A stretch of 64,000 nt of DNA from Sphingobium sufflavum (GCF_021403115.1 NZ_JAJSSH010000003.1:124001-188000), one strand, 5' to 3'; counted from the first letter of the stretch, positions 52,074-61,975 are shown. Translations and numbers: made by a program. The notes: a model not told the origin generated them from the letters alone.

Positions 52074-52610
52074 ATGGCGCGCTGGTACATCATCCACGCC
52101 TATTCAGGCTTTGAGAACAAGGTGCGTGATTCGATCACGTCGGAGGCGACCCGTCTGGGCCTTGACCAGCTCGTGGAGGCCGTCGAGGTTCCCACCGAGA
52201 CCGTCACGGAAGTGCGGCGCGGCAAGAAGGTGCAGTCGGAGCGGAAGTTCTTCCCCGGCTATGTCCTCGCCAAGCTGAACATGAACGACGACGTCTATCA
52301 CCTCGTCAAGAACACGCCCAAGGTGACGGGCTTCCTCGGCTCCTCCGGCAAGCCGCAGGCGATCACCGAGGCAGAGGCCGCGCGCATTCTGAACACCAAG
52401 GAAGAGGCCGCCGCCGCGCCCCGCCACAAGGTCAATGTGGACTATGAAATCGGCGATTCGGTCAAGGTTCTCGGCGGACCCTTCGCCAGCTTCGTCGGCA
52501 CGGTCGAGGAACTGGATTTCGAGAAGAGCAAGGTCAAGGTGTCGGTGTCGATCTTCGGTCGCGCTACCCCGGTCGAGCTGGACTTCGAGGAAGTCGAACT
52601 GTCGAAGTAA
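52074..52610 (+). CDS. nusG: Transcription antitermination factor NusG
   Basis: A 178-residue NusG of normal length. The N-terminal NGN domain begins [20 protein letters not shown] and contains [32 protein letters not shown]. The KOW domain is [52 protein letters not shown]. It binds RNA polymerase, suppresses pauses and links to Rho or ribosomes. ATG 52074 follows GCAGGGACAATA. A strong terminator follows. Confidence 0.96.
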   Translation: MARWYIIHAYSGFENKVRDSITSEATRLGLDQLVEAVEVPTETVTEVRRGKKVQSERKFFPGYVLAKLNMNDDVYHLVKNTPKVTGFLGSSGKPQAITEAEAARILNTKEEAAAAPRHKVNVDYEIGDSVKVLGGPFASFVGTVEELDFEKSKVKVSVSIFGRATPVELDFEEVELSK

Positions 52611-52633
52611 CGACGGTCCGACGACAGAATTTG

Positions 52634-52672
52634 AAAAAGGGGATCGGGCGAGCGCTCTGGTCCCCTTTTTCG
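52634..52672 (+). terminator. Terminator after nusG
   Basis: AAAAAGGGGA (52634-52643) and TCCCCTTTTT (52661-52670) form a 10-bp perfect stem with a T-run, 23 bases after the nusG stop. Confidence 0.9.
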
Positions 52673-52719
52673 TGGTCAGAAAAGATTGTAGCCAGACGAG
52701 TGTGTGGAAGGAGAGGATC

Positions 52720-52947
52720 ATGTCGTTTCAGGCCTATCTCGATACGATCCAGGCAAAGACCGGGCATGATGCGGATGGTCTGAAACGCGCGGCGGACGCC
52801 GCGAACCTTTCCGATGGCGGAGTCCTGAAACCGGGCGTCAAGGCGGGGGCGGTGGTGGAATGGGCCAGGGCCGATCTGGCGCTGGGGCATGGCCATGCCA
52901 TGGCGATCTACGCGCTGCTGTCCGGCAAGAAGAAACCGGGCGACTGA
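52720..52947 (+). CDS. DUF4287 domain protein
   Basis: A 75-residue protein from ATG 52720, behind AGGAGAGGATC. FQAYLDTIQAKTGHDADGLKRAADAANLSDGGVLKPGVKAG, then VVEWARADLALGHGHAMAIYALLSGKK matches DUF4287: two helices, a G-H-G-H/A-M-A loop and a short C-terminal helix. The family is small, cytoplasmic and of unknown function. It is inserted between nusG and rplK, each side having its own gap, so it is not part of the ribosomal operon core. Confidence 0.85.
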   Translation: MSFQAYLDTIQAKTGHDADGLKRAADAANLSDGGVLKPGVKAGAVVEWARADLALGHGHAMAIYALLSGKKKPGD

Positions 52948-53155
52948 CCATAGGCATTGGGCGCGACGATGGGCGCGAAAGGCCCGTGATTCACGGCTTT
53001 CCTTTTGACCCCAACGCCGCTATAGGCGCCGCTTCGCTCGCGTCTTCACGCGGGCGATTCTGTCGCGGGAGGCCCTTCGCCGGGCCGTCTGACCGCTAAA
53101 CTTGAACCGGGCCGAAGCTGAAACAGGCAACGGCCCATCTATAGAGTGAGTGACA

Positions 53156-53587
53156 ATGGCCAAGAAGATTACCGGCTATATCAAGCTCCAGGTGCCGGCT
53201 GGAGCCGCCAACCCTTCGCCGCCGATCGGCCCGGCGCTGGGTCAGCGCGGTGTGAACATCATGGAATTCTGCAAGGCGTTCAACGCGCAGACGGGTGAAC
53301 TGGAGAAGGGCACGCCGCTGCCCACCATCATCACCGTCTATGCCGACCGCAGCTTCTCGTTCATCACCAAGCAGCCGCCCGCCACCTTCCTCATCAAGAA
53401 GGCGATCAACCTGAAGTCCGGTTCCAAGGAACCCGGCAAGGTGTCGGCCGGAGAGATCAAGCGTTCGCAGCTCAGCGCGATCGCCGAGTCCAAGATGAAG
53501 GATCTGAACGCCAACGACATCGATGCCGCGACGCGCATCATCGAAGGCAGCGCCCGCGCAATGGGCCTCACCGTGGTGGAGGGCTAA
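53156..53587 (+). CDS. rplK: 50S ribosomal protein L11
   Basis: A 143-residue L11 with full family features: [58 protein letters not shown], and then the rRNA-binding C-domain with [27 protein letters not shown]. It binds 23S rRNA at the GTPase centre and with it senses uncharged tRNA. ATG 53156 is chosen over 53150 because MAKK is the universal N-terminus. The next gene rplA begins three bases after the stop. Confidence 0.97.
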   Translation: MAKKITGYIKLQVPAGAANPSPPIGPALGQRGVNIMEFCKAFNAQTGELEKGTPLPTIITVYADRSFSFITKQPPATFLIKKAINLKSGSKEPGKVSAGEIKRSQLSAIAESKMKDLNANDIDAATRIIEGSARAMGLTVVEG

Positions 53588-53590
53588 CAC

Positions 53591-54289
53591 ATGGCCAAGA
53601 TCAGCAAGAAGGCGAAAGCCCTGTCGGCAGCCGTCGACGCGAACAAGCTGCATGGCGTTGACGAGGCGATCGCCCTCATCAAGACCCATGCGACCGCCAA
53701 GTTCGACGAGACGGTCGAAGTCGCGCTGAACCTGGGCGTCGATCCGCGCCACGCCGACCAGATGGTCCGTGGTGTCGTCACGCTGCCCGCCGGCACCGGC
53801 AAGGACGTTCGCGTCGCCGTGTTCGCCCGCAACGACAAGGCTGCCGAGGCGACGGCCGCCGGTGCCGAGATCGTCGGTGCGGAAGACCTGCTGGAGAGCA
53901 TCCAGGCTGGCAACTTCAACTTCGACCGCGTCATCGCGACGCCCGACATGATGGGCCTCGTCGGCCGTCTCGGTAAGGTTCTCGGTCCCAAGGGCCTGAT
54001 GCCGAATCCGAAGCTGGGCACCGTGACCCCGAACGTCGCCGACGCCGTGAAGGCCGCCAAGGGTGGCCAGATCGAGTTCCGCGTCGAGAAGGCCGGCATC
54101 ATCCACGCGGGTCTGGGCAAGGCCAGCTTCTCCGAAGCCGACTTGCGCAAGAACTTCGACGCCTTCGTCGATGCGATCGTCAAGGCGAAGCCTTCGGGCA
54201 GCAAGGGCAAATATGTCCGCAAGATCGCCCTGTCGTCCTCGATGGGTCCGGGCGTGAAGGTCGATGTGGCGGAAGTCGCTTCGATCTGA
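53591..54289 (+). CDS. rplA: 50S ribosomal protein L1
   Basis: A 232-residue L1. It reads [21 protein letters not shown], then [71 protein letters not shown], then [22 protein letters not shown] and [15 protein letters not shown]. It binds the L1 stalk of 23S rRNA and can repress its own operon. It follows rplK by three bases. The usual rplJ-rplL genes do not follow; a terminator comes 35 bases later. Confidence 0.97.
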   Translation: MAKISKKAKALSAAVDANKLHGVDEAIALIKTHATAKFDETVEVALNLGVDPRHADQMVRGVVTLPAGTGKDVRVAVFARNDKAAEATAAGAEIVGAEDLLESIQAGNFNFDRVIATPDMMGLVGRLGKVLGPKGLMPNPKLGTVTPNVADAVKAAKGGQIEFRVEKAGIIHAGLGKASFSEADLRKNFDAFVDAIVKAKPSGSKGKYVRKIALSSSMGPGVKVDVAEVASI

Positions 54290-54323
54290 TCCGACACTGC
54301 GTTCGATCCAAACGCTGCAGAAG

Positions 54324-54353
54324 CCCCCGCCCGGTTCGCCGCGCGGGGGTTTT
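54324..54353 (+). terminator. Terminator after rplA
   Basis: CCCCCGC (54324-54330) pairs with GCGGGGG (54343-54349) and is followed by TTTTCTTTT. The rest of the 365-base gap to the next gene (to 54654) shows no gene; it holds a possible promoter for the SDR gene. Confidence 0.88.
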
Positions 54354-54654
54354 CTTTTGGGTGCTGTGTTGCGGTGGATGAGGGGCAGCGGGGATGGTGC
54401 GTTTTCAGGCCCGCCCTCTTCATGCAGATGAACATCCGCATCCATCCAGAGCGATGATCGCGATGGAACTCTGCGTGGCGCGCGACTGTGGTAAGCATGA
54501 CTGGAAGTAGAAGCGCCCCTCCGCTCCCATACCCGTGTCCCCATATGGGAAGCGAGGCCGGACGCGAGCTGTGCGAGAAGTCGGCAACGTCCTGCCCCCG
54601 CGTACAGCGGGCAACATTGCGCAGGCCAGAGATTCGACGGGAAGGGGATGCCGC

Positions 54655-55461
54655 ATGGACCTGCAACTGAGCGGAAGACGGGCGTTGGTGACGGGCAGCA
54701 GCAGCGGCATCGGCGAGGGGATCGCGCGCACGCTGGCGGCGGAGGGCGCGCGGGTCGTGGTCCATGGCCGCAACCGCGAACGGGCCGAAAAAGTGGCGGC
54801 GGAGATTCAGGCGGCGGGCGTGGCCATCGGCGATCTGTCGACCGATGAAGGCGCGGCCAGCGTGCACGCCGAGGCCGTGGCCGCACTGGGCGGTCCCATC
54901 GAAATCCTCATCAACAATGCGGGCGGCAGTTCGACCGGCAATACGACGAAGACGCCGATCGAGATCGACCTGCCCGACTGGATTTCCAACTATCATGCCA
55001 ACATGCTGGGGTCGGTGCGCCTGTGCCGCCTGTCCGTGCCGGACATGGTCGCGGCCCGCTTTGGCCGGGTCATCAACGTGTCCAGCGCGGTGGCGGTGCA
55101 GCCCAACAACATGGGCGCGGACTATTCGGGCGCGAAGTCGGCGCTGAACAATTTCACCGTCAGCCTGGCGGGATCGCTCAAGGGGGTGGGGGTCACGGTC
55201 AACACCGTCTCGCCCGGCATCATCGCGGTCGATGGCCTGTTGCGGTTCGGTCGGGGCAAATATGGCAACCCCGACCTGACCATTGAGGAGGTCACGCACA
55301 AGCTGGCCGCCGATGGCGCGTTCGACCTGCCGCCCGCCGGTCGGCTGGGCACGCCGCAGGATCTGGCGATCATCATCTGCACGCTGGCCAGCCCGCTGTC
55401 CGGCTTTGTCACCGGCGCCAATTATCGGGTGGATGGCGGGCAGGTGCGCAGCCTGAACTGA
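54655..55461 (+). CDS. Short-chain dehydrogenase/reductase
   Basis: A 268-residue SDR. The cofactor site is RRALVTGSSSGIGEGIA, with R in VVVHGRNRERAE favouring NADP(H). NNAG follows in ILINNAGGSS, and the catalytic Ser-Tyr-Lys are in VINVSSAVAV and ADYSGAKSALNNF. PGI and the C-terminal VTGANYRVDGGQ are typical of the classical type. It catalyses a hydride transfer on an unknown alcohol or ketone. GGGAAGGGG precedes ATG 54655. It is 47 bases before a DapB-like dehydrogenase gene and may work with it. Confidence 0.9.
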   Translation: MDLQLSGRRALVTGSSSGIGEGIARTLAAEGARVVVHGRNRERAEKVAAEIQAAGVAIGDLSTDEGAASVHAEAVAALGGPIEILINNAGGSSTGNTTKTPIEIDLPDWISNYHANMLGSVRLCRLSVPDMVAARFGRVINVSSAVAVQPNNMGADYSGAKSALNNFTVSLAGSLKGVGVTVNTVSPGIIAVDGLLRFGRGKYGNPDLTIEEVTHKLAADGAFDLPPAGRLGTPQDLAIIICTLASPLSGFVTGANYRVDGGQVRSLN

Positions 55462-55508
55462 CGGTTGCCGCCGTCCCCGACCCGCCCCCCGCGAACAGGA
55501 AACTCCCC

Positions 55509-56588
55509 ATGTCCGATCAGAAGTCCGAGCAGAAATATCGCGTCATCCAATGGGCGACCGGCGTCGTCGGGTCGGCCGCGCTGAAGCATTTCATCCGCAA
55601 TCCCGCCATCGACCTGGTCGGCGTGCTGGTGTTCAACCCGGACAAGGTGGGCAAGGATGCGGGTGATCTGGTCGGCCTGCCCGCCACGGGCGTGCTGGCG
55701 ACGGACGATCAGGAGGCGATCATCGCGGCGGAGGCGGACTGCGTCTTCTTCTCGCCGCTGAACATGGTGGACACGACGCTGGACACCGTCTGCCGCCTGC
55801 TGGAATCGGGCAAGAATGTCGTGTCCCCCGCCGGGCCGTTCCTGCCCAACCGATGGTTCCCGAACGAGACGGCGCGGATCGAGGCGGCCTGTGCGAAGGG
55901 CGGCAGTTCTTTCCACGGATGCGGCGTGCATCCGGGCTTTGCGGGCGACATATTGCCGCTGACGCTGGTGCGCCTGTGCGACCGGATCGACACGATCGAG
56001 GTGACGGAGATCATCGACAAGGTGCGCAGCCCGATGATCTACACCAATGTCGCGGGGTTCGGCATGGACCCGGCGGAACTGCTCGCCAATCCCAAGCGGT
56101 CGCCCGAAACCTATAAATATTTCTATGCCTCCATGAACATGCTGGCGCAGGGGCTGGGCAAGGCGATCGACGAGGTTACCGTCCAGTTCGAGGTCGCGAC
56201 CGCGAAGCGCGACATCGTCCATGAATTCGGCGAGGTGAAGGCGGGAACCGTCGGCGGCCAGCATTATGAATGGACCGGCTGGTGCGAGGGCGCGCCGCTC
56301 ATCATCTATCGTTTCTACTGGCAGTTGGGCGAGGACATCGAGCCGCGCTGGGAGGTGGGCGAGGATTGCTATCGCGTCCGCATCATCGGCGATCCGGGGC
56401 TGGAGGTGAAGCTGATGGGCGCAGAGGCGGCGGACGGTCGGCGGCCTTTCCTGGGCCTGCCCTGGACCGGGCTGGTCGGCGCGACGGCGGTGCAGGCGGT
56501 GTGCGACGCCGCGCCGGGCGTGGTCTCCCACCTCGACCTGGGGATCGTGCAGCCCAAGGGGATGGTGCGCCGCCCGGTCGCGGGCTGA
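55509..56588 (+). CDS. DapB-fold NAD(P)-dependent dehydrogenase
   Basis: A 359-residue protein starting KYRVIQWATGVVGSAALKHF, a Rossmann nucleotide site of the type G-x-x-G-x-x, then VFNPDKVGKDAGDLVGL, ECVFFSPLNMVDTTLD-like text, FHGCGVHPGFAGDILPLTL and a mixed-sheet domain to the end. This is the dihydrodipicolinate-reductase-like N-terminal family that includes 2,4-diaminopentanoate dehydrogenase. Similar genes occur in sphingomonad clusters for steroid or aromatic degradation, but nothing nearby confirms a pathway. It is cotranscribed with the SDR gene on spacing. The substrate is unknown. Confidence 0.82.
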   Translation: MSDQKSEQKYRVIQWATGVVGSAALKHFIRNPAIDLVGVLVFNPDKVGKDAGDLVGLPATGVLATDDQEAIIAAEADCVFFSPLNMVDTTLDTVCRLLESGKNVVSPAGPFLPNRWFPNETARIEAACAKGGSSFHGCGVHPGFAGDILPLTLVRLCDRIDTIEVTEIIDKVRSPMIYTNVAGFGMDPAELLANPKRSPETYKYFYASMNMLAQGLGKAIDEVTVQFEVATAKRDIVHEFGEVKAGTVGGQHYEWTGWCEGAPLIIYRFYWQLGEDIEPRWEVGEDCYRVRIIGDPGLEVKLMGAEAADGRRPFLGLPWTGLVGATAVQAVCDAAPGVVSHLDLGIVQPKGMVRRPVAG

Positions 56589-56996
56589 CCCATGGCTGAG
56601 CCGGGCGGGCCGGGACGAGTCGCCGCGGCCCGCCGTCCAGCGGGGCGCAGGCGGCCTCCCACGCGGCGGGGTTGCATCGTCTCCGGTCCGGCGATGTCCT
56701 GTGACACAGGGTCGCGGGGTGTCTCTCGCGCAGCCCTACCTCCGGCGGCGTCGCGCTTTGGGGGGGCGCCAAGGATGACATGACGGGCGGGGTCGCCGCG
56801 ACAGGCTTTGCCCCCGTGTCGCCCCGCTGCCCATGCCAGACGCAACCCAGCCGGATCGACGCATGAGGCAACCCCCTCATCAAACTGCGCGCCCGTAACA
56901 AAACTGCCAACGCCACGCCCATAAAGCGTCATGGACCCCCGCTAACGCCGCGCTGCACGTGCGAAGGCGCACGGCATCCTAGGGGAATTTCAGACT
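56589..56996. other. 408-base intergenic region upstream of TonB receptor gene
   Basis: No gene or repeat was recognised. The segment 56880-56960 is locally more AT-rich and probably contains the receptor promoter. TAGGGGAATTTC just before the ATG serves as the ribosome site. Confidence 0.5.
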
Positions 56997-59456
56997 ATGA
57001 ACGCTCACTCGCTTTCGCGGGCTTTTTGGCTTGCCGGTGCCGGACTTCTGTCGCTCGCCATCAGTGCGCCCGCCTTTTCGCAGACGGCGGCCCCCGCCGA
57101 TGACAGCGCCGCCGAAGCGGACGCGCCGCATGGCGACGCCGCCACCATCGTCGTGACCGGCGTCAAGGCGACCCGTTCGGCCACCGCCATCCCCGCCGCT
57201 GAAATCCAGAAGATCCTGCCCGGCGTCGCGCCGTTCAAGGCGATCCAGACCCTGCCCGGCGTCATGTATGTGACCGCCGATCCATGGGGCAATAATGAGC
57301 AGAACGCCTCGCTCTTCATCCATGGTTTCAGCGCGCAGCAACTCGGCCATACGCTCGACGGCGTGCCGCTGGGCGACCAGAGCTATGGCAATTTCAACGG
57401 CCTGTCGCCGCAGCGCGCGATCATTTCGGAGAATGTCGGCAGCGTCGTCGTCGCCACCGGCGCGGCGGAACTGGGCATCGCGGCCACCAGCAACCTCGGC
57501 GGCGCAATCGAGAATTTCTCCAGCGATCCGCGCAAGGAGCGGAGCGTGCAGATCAACCATACGGCGGGCAGCTATGGCACCGCCCGCACCTTTGTCCGCG
57601 TGGACAGCGGCGAATTTGGCAGCGGCAATTCGGGCTATGTCTCCGTCGTGCGCCAGCGCGCGCGGGCGTGGGACTTCAACGGCCGTCAGGGTGGCTGGGC
57701 CGCCAACGCCAAGTTCGTCCATGACGACAGCAACGGCAAGCTGAGCGCCTATTTCGCCTATTCGGACAAGCAGGAGCCGAACGAGGACGCGACGGTCGTG
57801 TACAAGACGCCCGCCAACGCGGCGCAGGCGTACCAGCCCTATGTCCGCCCCTTCTTCTACCCGGATTTCAACGCGGCGGTCGCCTATCTCGACGCCAGCG
57901 GTAACGTCCCCTCCGCCGAATCCCAGAATTACCGCAATTTCTACAGCGCCGCGCTGCGCACCGACTATCTGGGCTATATCAAATATCAGGCGCATCTGAC
58001 CGACGCGATCGACTGGTCCAACCAGGTCTATTATCACCATAATGACGGCGCGGGCATCGTGGCGGGGCCGATCACGGTCGCGTCGCTGCCGACCCTGTTC
58101 GCGCTCTATTTCCCCGGCCAGAATTTGAAGGCCGCGACCGGCAATTCCGGCTATGCGATCCGCACCACCGAATATCGCATCGACCGGGGCGGCATGATCT
58201 CCACCCTGGACGTGCATCTGGGCGACCACACCATCCAGGCGGGCGCATGGTATGAGTATAACAGCTCCGCCGCCTATCGCCGCTGGTACGGCCTCGACGT
58301 GACCCGGCCGCAGGACTACAGCCCCTATGCGGTGCCGTCGAACCCGCTGTTCACCCAATATGGCAGCGAGATGCGGACCAACACGGTGCAATTCCATGTG
58401 CAGGATGCCTGGCAGGTGACGCCCAGCCTGCTGGTGCAGGGCGGTTTCAAGTCCAGCCTGCAATTCGCCAGCGGCAATTTCACCGTGCAGCCGATCATCG
58501 GGTCGCTGGCCGGTTCGTCCAGCGCGCTGCCCAATGGCGAGATCAACACGAAACGCTGGTTCCTGCCCGCCATCGGCGCAAAATGGGACGTGACCGGCAG
58601 CGAGCAGCTGTACGTCAACGTCCAGAAGAACCTGCGCCATTTCCAGCCCTATGGCGCGGGCGGCGTCACCCCATGGAGCACGGGCAGCCAGGCGGCGTTC
58701 GACAATCTGAAAAACTATGGCCGCCCGGAAACCGCATGGACCTATGAAATCGGTTTCCGCACCCGCCGCACCATCGACAGCTCGTTCCTGACGGGCATCG
58801 AGGCGCAGGTAAACTATTATCATGTCGATTTCCGCAACCGCCTGCTGGGCATCACGGCGGCGGTCGGCGGTATCGGCGGCGGCTCCATCTCCGGCGGCAC
58901 GCCGGCGGTGTTCAACGTCGGCAGCGTCAAGACGGACGGCGTAGACGCGGCGGTCACCTTCCGCTTCGGCTCCATCTTCTCGCTCTATAACGCGCTGTCG
59001 TACAACAACAGCCGCTATGACAGCGACTATAGCACCGTCACCGGTCAGGCGACCGGCACGCGCATCGGCGGCATCGCCACCGTGGGCGGCGTGGTGCCGA
59101 CCGGCGGCAAGCAGGTGCCGGTCAGCCCGAAATGGATGAACAAGACGGTCGCGACGCTGACGCTGGGCGATTTCGACGCGCAGGTCATCGGTGACTATGT
59201 CGGTCGCCGCTTCACCACCTTCACCAATGACGCGTCGGTCAAGCGGGTGTTCCAGGCGAGCGCGCGCATCGGCTATCGCCTGCCCACCGAGTTCATCGGG
59301 CTGGCGGTGCAGAAGGCGGAGATCAGCCTGAACGTCAGCAACCTGTTCGACGTGACGGGCGCATCGACGGTGCAGGCAAGCTCCAACACCAACAGCTTCA
59401 ACGCCTATCCGATCCCGCCGCGCCAGTGGTTCGGCACCTTGTCGGTGACGTTCTGA
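56997..59456 (+). CDS. TonB-dependent receptor linked to glycerophosphodiesterase
   Basis: An 819-residue receptor. The signal peptide ends APAFSQ. ATIVVTGVKATRSATAIPA leads to a plug with GVAPFKAIQTLPGVMYVTADPWG, LFIHGFSAQQLGHTLDGVPLGDQSYG, then ISENVGSVVVATGAAELG and SNLGGAIENFSSDP, which stands in for the usual G-G-V-I/N-x-x-T/S. A long barrel ends PPRQWFGTLSVTF. The following gene starts in a TGATG overlap, so the two are tightly coupled. That gene encodes a periplasmic glycerophosphodiester phosphodiesterase, so phosphodiester compounds are a plausible substrate, by inference. Confidence 0.9.
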   Translation: MNAHSLSRAFWLAGAGLLSLAISAPAFSQTAAPADDSAAEADAPHGDAATIVVTGVKATRSATAIPAAEIQKILPGVAPFKAIQTLPGVMYVTADPWGNNEQNASLFIHGFSAQQLGHTLDGVPLGDQSYGNFNGLSPQRAIISENVGSVVVATGAAELGIAATSNLGGAIENFSSDPRKERSVQINHTAGSYGTARTFVRVDSGEFGSGNSGYVSVVRQRARAWDFNGRQGGWAANAKFVHDDSNGKLSAYFAYSDKQEPNEDATVVYKTPANAAQAYQPYVRPFFYPDFNAAVAYLDASGNVPSAESQNYRNFYSAALRTDYLGYIKYQAHLTDAIDWSNQVYYHHNDGAGIVAGPITVASLPTLFALYFPGQNLKAATGNSGYAIRTTEYRIDRGGMISTLDVHLGDHTIQAGAWYEYNSSAAYRRWYGLDVTRPQDYSPYAVPSNPLFTQYGSEMRTNTVQFHVQDAWQVTPSLLVQGGFKSSLQFASGNFTVQPIIGSLAGSSSALPNGEINTKRWFLPAIGAKWDVTGSEQLYVNVQKNLRHFQPYGAGGVTPWSTGSQAAFDNLKNYGRPETAWTYEIGFRTRRTIDSSFLTGIEAQVNYYHVDFRNRLLGITAAVGGIGGGSISGGTPAVFNVGSVKTDGVDAAVTFRFGSIFSLYNALSYNNSRYDSDYSTVTGQATGTRIGGIATVGGVVPTGGKQVPVSPKWMNKTVATLTLGDFDAQVIGDYVGRRFTTFTNDASVKRVFQASARIGYRLPTEFIGLAVQKAEISLNVSNLFDVTGASTVQASSNTNSFNAYPIPPRQWFGTLSVTF

Positions 59457-60607
59457 TGCGCGCGGGGCCAGTATCGCGCCGGAGCCTGCTGCGTGCGGGT
59501 GCTGGCCTCGCCGTTGCAGGGGCGACGGCCAACATGGGAACGGGGGCGGCGGTGTTTGCCGCCCCCGCACCTGCCCCCACCCCGATCACGCCGCCGCGCC
59601 GGGCGCTGCTGATCGCGCACCGGGGCTGTTCGGCGCTGCGGCCCGAACATACGTTCGCCGCCTATGCCAAAGCGATCGAGGATGGCGCGGACTTTATCGA
59701 GCCAGATCTGGTCGTGACGCGGGATGGCGTGCTGGTCGCCCGGCACGAGAATAATATCGCGGACACCACCGATGTCGCCGCCCGCCCGGAGTTTGCGGGG
59801 CGCCGGACGGTGAAGACCATCGACGGTGAACGGCAGGAAGGCTGGTTCACCGAGGATTTCACCTTTGCCGAGTTGAAGACCCTGCGCGCGAAGGAGCGGC
59901 TGGGCGCGATGCGCCCCGAAAGCCGCCGCCATGACGGCGCGTTCCAGATCGTCTCGCTGGAGGAAATCGCGGATTTCACCGCGGCGGAGGCCAGTGCGCG
60001 CGGCCGCACCATCGGCCTGATCCCGGAGATCAAGCATGGCGGCTATTTCGCGTCCATCGGCCTGCCGCAGGAGGGGCGGCTGCTCGACCTGATCGGCCGG
60101 AGCGCCTGGCTGCGTCGTGCGCCGCTCATCATCCAGTCTTTCGAGACGGCCAATCTGCGTGCGCTGCGGCCGCGTATCGCCGCGTTCGGCAATATCCAGC
60201 TGATGCAGTTGATCGGCGATCCGTCGCGCCCGCCCGCCGATGTGGCGGCGGCGGGCGGCACGCGCACCTATGGCGCGATGATCGCGACCGGGCTGGCCGA
60301 CATCGCCAGCTATGCCGATTATCTCGCGCCACCGACACGCATGGTCATCCCGCTGGGACCGGACGGGCGGCTGGGCCGGCCGACGGGTCTGGTCGAGGCG
60401 GCGCACAGGGCCGGGCTGCGGGTCGGCGTCTGGACGTTCCGGCCTGAAAATCATTTCCTCGCCGCCGACTTTCGCGATGACAAGGGCGATGCCGCGCGCA
60501 ACCCGGCGGGCAGCGTGGCGGAAATGCGGCGCTATCTGGCGACGGGGCTGGACGCGATCTTCACCGACGATCCGGCGCTGGGGCGACAGGCGCTGGCGGG
60601 CGGCTGA
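59456..60607 (+). CDS. Glycerophosphodiester phosphodiesterase, Tat-type signal
   Basis: A 383-residue enzyme of the GDPD family. SRRSLLRAG followed by a hydrophobic stretch is a twin-arginine-type signal. The catalytic barrel starts LLIAHRGCSALRPEHTFAAY (His55, Arg56), then FIEPDLVVTRDGVLVARHE (Glu and Asp metal ligands, second His), with IGLIPEIKHG, and ends GLDAIFTDDPALG. It splits glycerophosphodiesters to glycerol-3-phosphate and an alcohol, in the periplasm. It is the E-P-x-L GlpQ-like subgroup with an insert of about 60 residues around the second sheet. The ATG overlaps the receptor stop as TGATG. Confidence 0.9.
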   Translation: MRAGPVSRRSLLRAGAGLAVAGATANMGTGAAVFAAPAPAPTPITPPRRALLIAHRGCSALRPEHTFAAYAKAIEDGADFIEPDLVVTRDGVLVARHENNIADTTDVAARPEFAGRRTVKTIDGERQEGWFTEDFTFAELKTLRAKERLGAMRPESRRHDGAFQIVSLEEIADFTAAEASARGRTIGLIPEIKHGGYFASIGLPQEGRLLDLIGRSAWLRRAPLIIQSFETANLRALRPRIAAFGNIQLMQLIGDPSRPPADVAAAGGTRTYGAMIATGLADIASYADYLAPPTRMVIPLGPDGRLGRPTGLVEAAHRAGLRVGVWTFRPENHFLAADFRDDKGDAARNPAGSVAEMRRYLATGLDAIFTDDPALGRQALAGG

Positions 60608-60631
60608 CGGGTCTTTCCCCCTTCATCCGCG

Positions 60632-61732
60632 TCAGGCGCCCCGGCGGTAGGAGAGGAAGAAGCGCAGCATCTCGCGCGACGCGCTCGGCCCGGCGGGGTC
60701 GGTGTGCGACCCGGTGGCGCGCCCGCCCGACCAGCTATGGCCGCTGCCATGGATCGTCCAGTCCTCCAGCAGCACTTGCCCGGTGCCGGTGCGATAAAGT
60801 TTCCGCGTGAAATCCCGCCCGCCCTCCGACCGGCCCGATATGGATTGGGAGAGGAGCGGACCGGCGCGCGACCGCTCCAGATTGCTCAGGAATCCGCCCG
60901 CGTTGGACGGGTGGACCACCCGGTCGCTGTCGCCATGGAAGACGATGGTGGGCAGCGGACGCGGCAGGCCGCCGGTCGGACGGGGACCGGCCCTGCCGCG
61001 CATGGCGGACAGCGCGGCCCCCAGCGAGCGGATGTCGCCCCGCGCCACCCCGGAATGGACGCCCACCGCGACATAAAGGTCGGGATAGGCCGCCCCGACG
61101 ATCGCCGCCGCCGCACCCCCGGCGGACAGGCCCGCGATATAGATGCGGGCGGGGTTGGCCCGCGTGAGGGCGATGGCGTGGCGGGTCAGCGCCGCGATCA
61201 TCGCCGGTTCGCCCCGGCCACGCGCCTGATTGTCGGGATCGTGCCAGTTCCAGCAGCGCGCCAGATTGGCCGCCTGCGATTGCTGCGGATAAAGTATGAC
61301 GATGCCTAATTCGTCCGCCAGCCGGTTCATGTCGGTGCCCGCCGCGAAATCCTCCGCCGATTGGGAACAGCCATGCAGCATCACGACCAGCGGCAGCCGC
61401 TGCCGCGCCGACCCTCGCGGCACATAGAGGCGGTAGCGCACGAGGCCTTGCGGGCACGCCAGTTCATCGCTGGTGAAGCTGCCCGGTGCGGGACGCTTGG
61501 CGATACCCGGCGGTTTCTTTGGGCGGATGGGCCGGGCTGCGGCGGGTTTGGAGCGGGGTTTTAGCTGGGGTTTTAGCTGGGCCGGGGCCTTGGCCGCTGG
61601 CTTGCGCCGCGATTTGGCCTTGGGCTTGCCCAGGCTCGCCAGGCCATCGCCCAGCGCAAAGGCGGCGGAGAGCGGGCGTCGTCTGCGCGCCAGCCGCGTC
61701 GCCTTCAGGAACGAAGTGATGAAATCGGCCAT
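60632..61732 (-). CDS. PHB depolymerase (LpqC) family esterase
   Basis: A 366-residue alpha/beta hydrolase. LPLVVMLHGCSQSAEDFAAGTDMNRLAD is the oxyanion block; the nucleophile is in IYIAGLSAGGAAAAIVGAAYP; the acid is in IVFHGDSDRVVHP; and the catalytic His is in WTIHGSGHSWSGG, ending GPSASREMLRFFL. This is the LpqC/esterase-PHB type that hydrolyses short polyester or feruloyl-type esters. Residues about 35-80 are a Lys/Pro/Ala-rich linker (PKAKSRRKPAAKAPAQLKPQ). No classical signal peptide was seen, so the location is uncertain. It converges with the phosphodiesterase gene. Confidence 0.88.
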   Translation of the reverse strand: MADFITSFLKATRLARRRRPLSAAFALGDGLASLGKPKAKSRRKPAAKAPAQLKPQLKPRSKPAAARPIRPKKPPGIAKRPAPGSFTSDELACPQGLVRYRLYVPRGSARQRLPLVVMLHGCSQSAEDFAAGTDMNRLADELGIVILYPQQSQAANLARCWNWHDPDNQARGRGEPAMIAALTRHAIALTRANPARIYIAGLSAGGAAAAIVGAAYPDLYVAVGVHSGVARGDIRSLGAALSAMRGRAGPRPTGGLPRPLPTIVFHGDSDRVVHPSNAGGFLSNLERSRAGPLLSQSISGRSEGGRDFTRKLYRTGTGQVLLEDWTIHGSGHSWSGGRATGSHTDPAGPSASREMLRFFLSYRRGA

Positions 61733-61975
61733 GGAGTCCCACCGCGCACAGGGTCATCCCTCCCAAACGATGGATGGCGCGCTTCGATCCTGCCGGCGAT
61801 GGCGAATCCGGGAAGGGGCGGAATGCGCGCGCCATCCGCCGGGTGGGGCGGTGCAGCCGGAAAGGGTCGGGGCGAGGCATCCGGTCGATCCGGGCGCAGG
61901 CCAGCGGAGGTTCCGTCCCGACCCGCCAACACCCGATTCAGTCGTGCCGGACGTTGGCCGCCATCGCCCCGCCGG

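Noticed and set aside
56979..59570. 863-codon open frame on the minus strand opposite the TonB receptor
   Set aside because: High GC makes long antisense frames common. It has biased Arg/Asp/Ala/His composition and no family motif, while the plus strand encodes a clear receptor.
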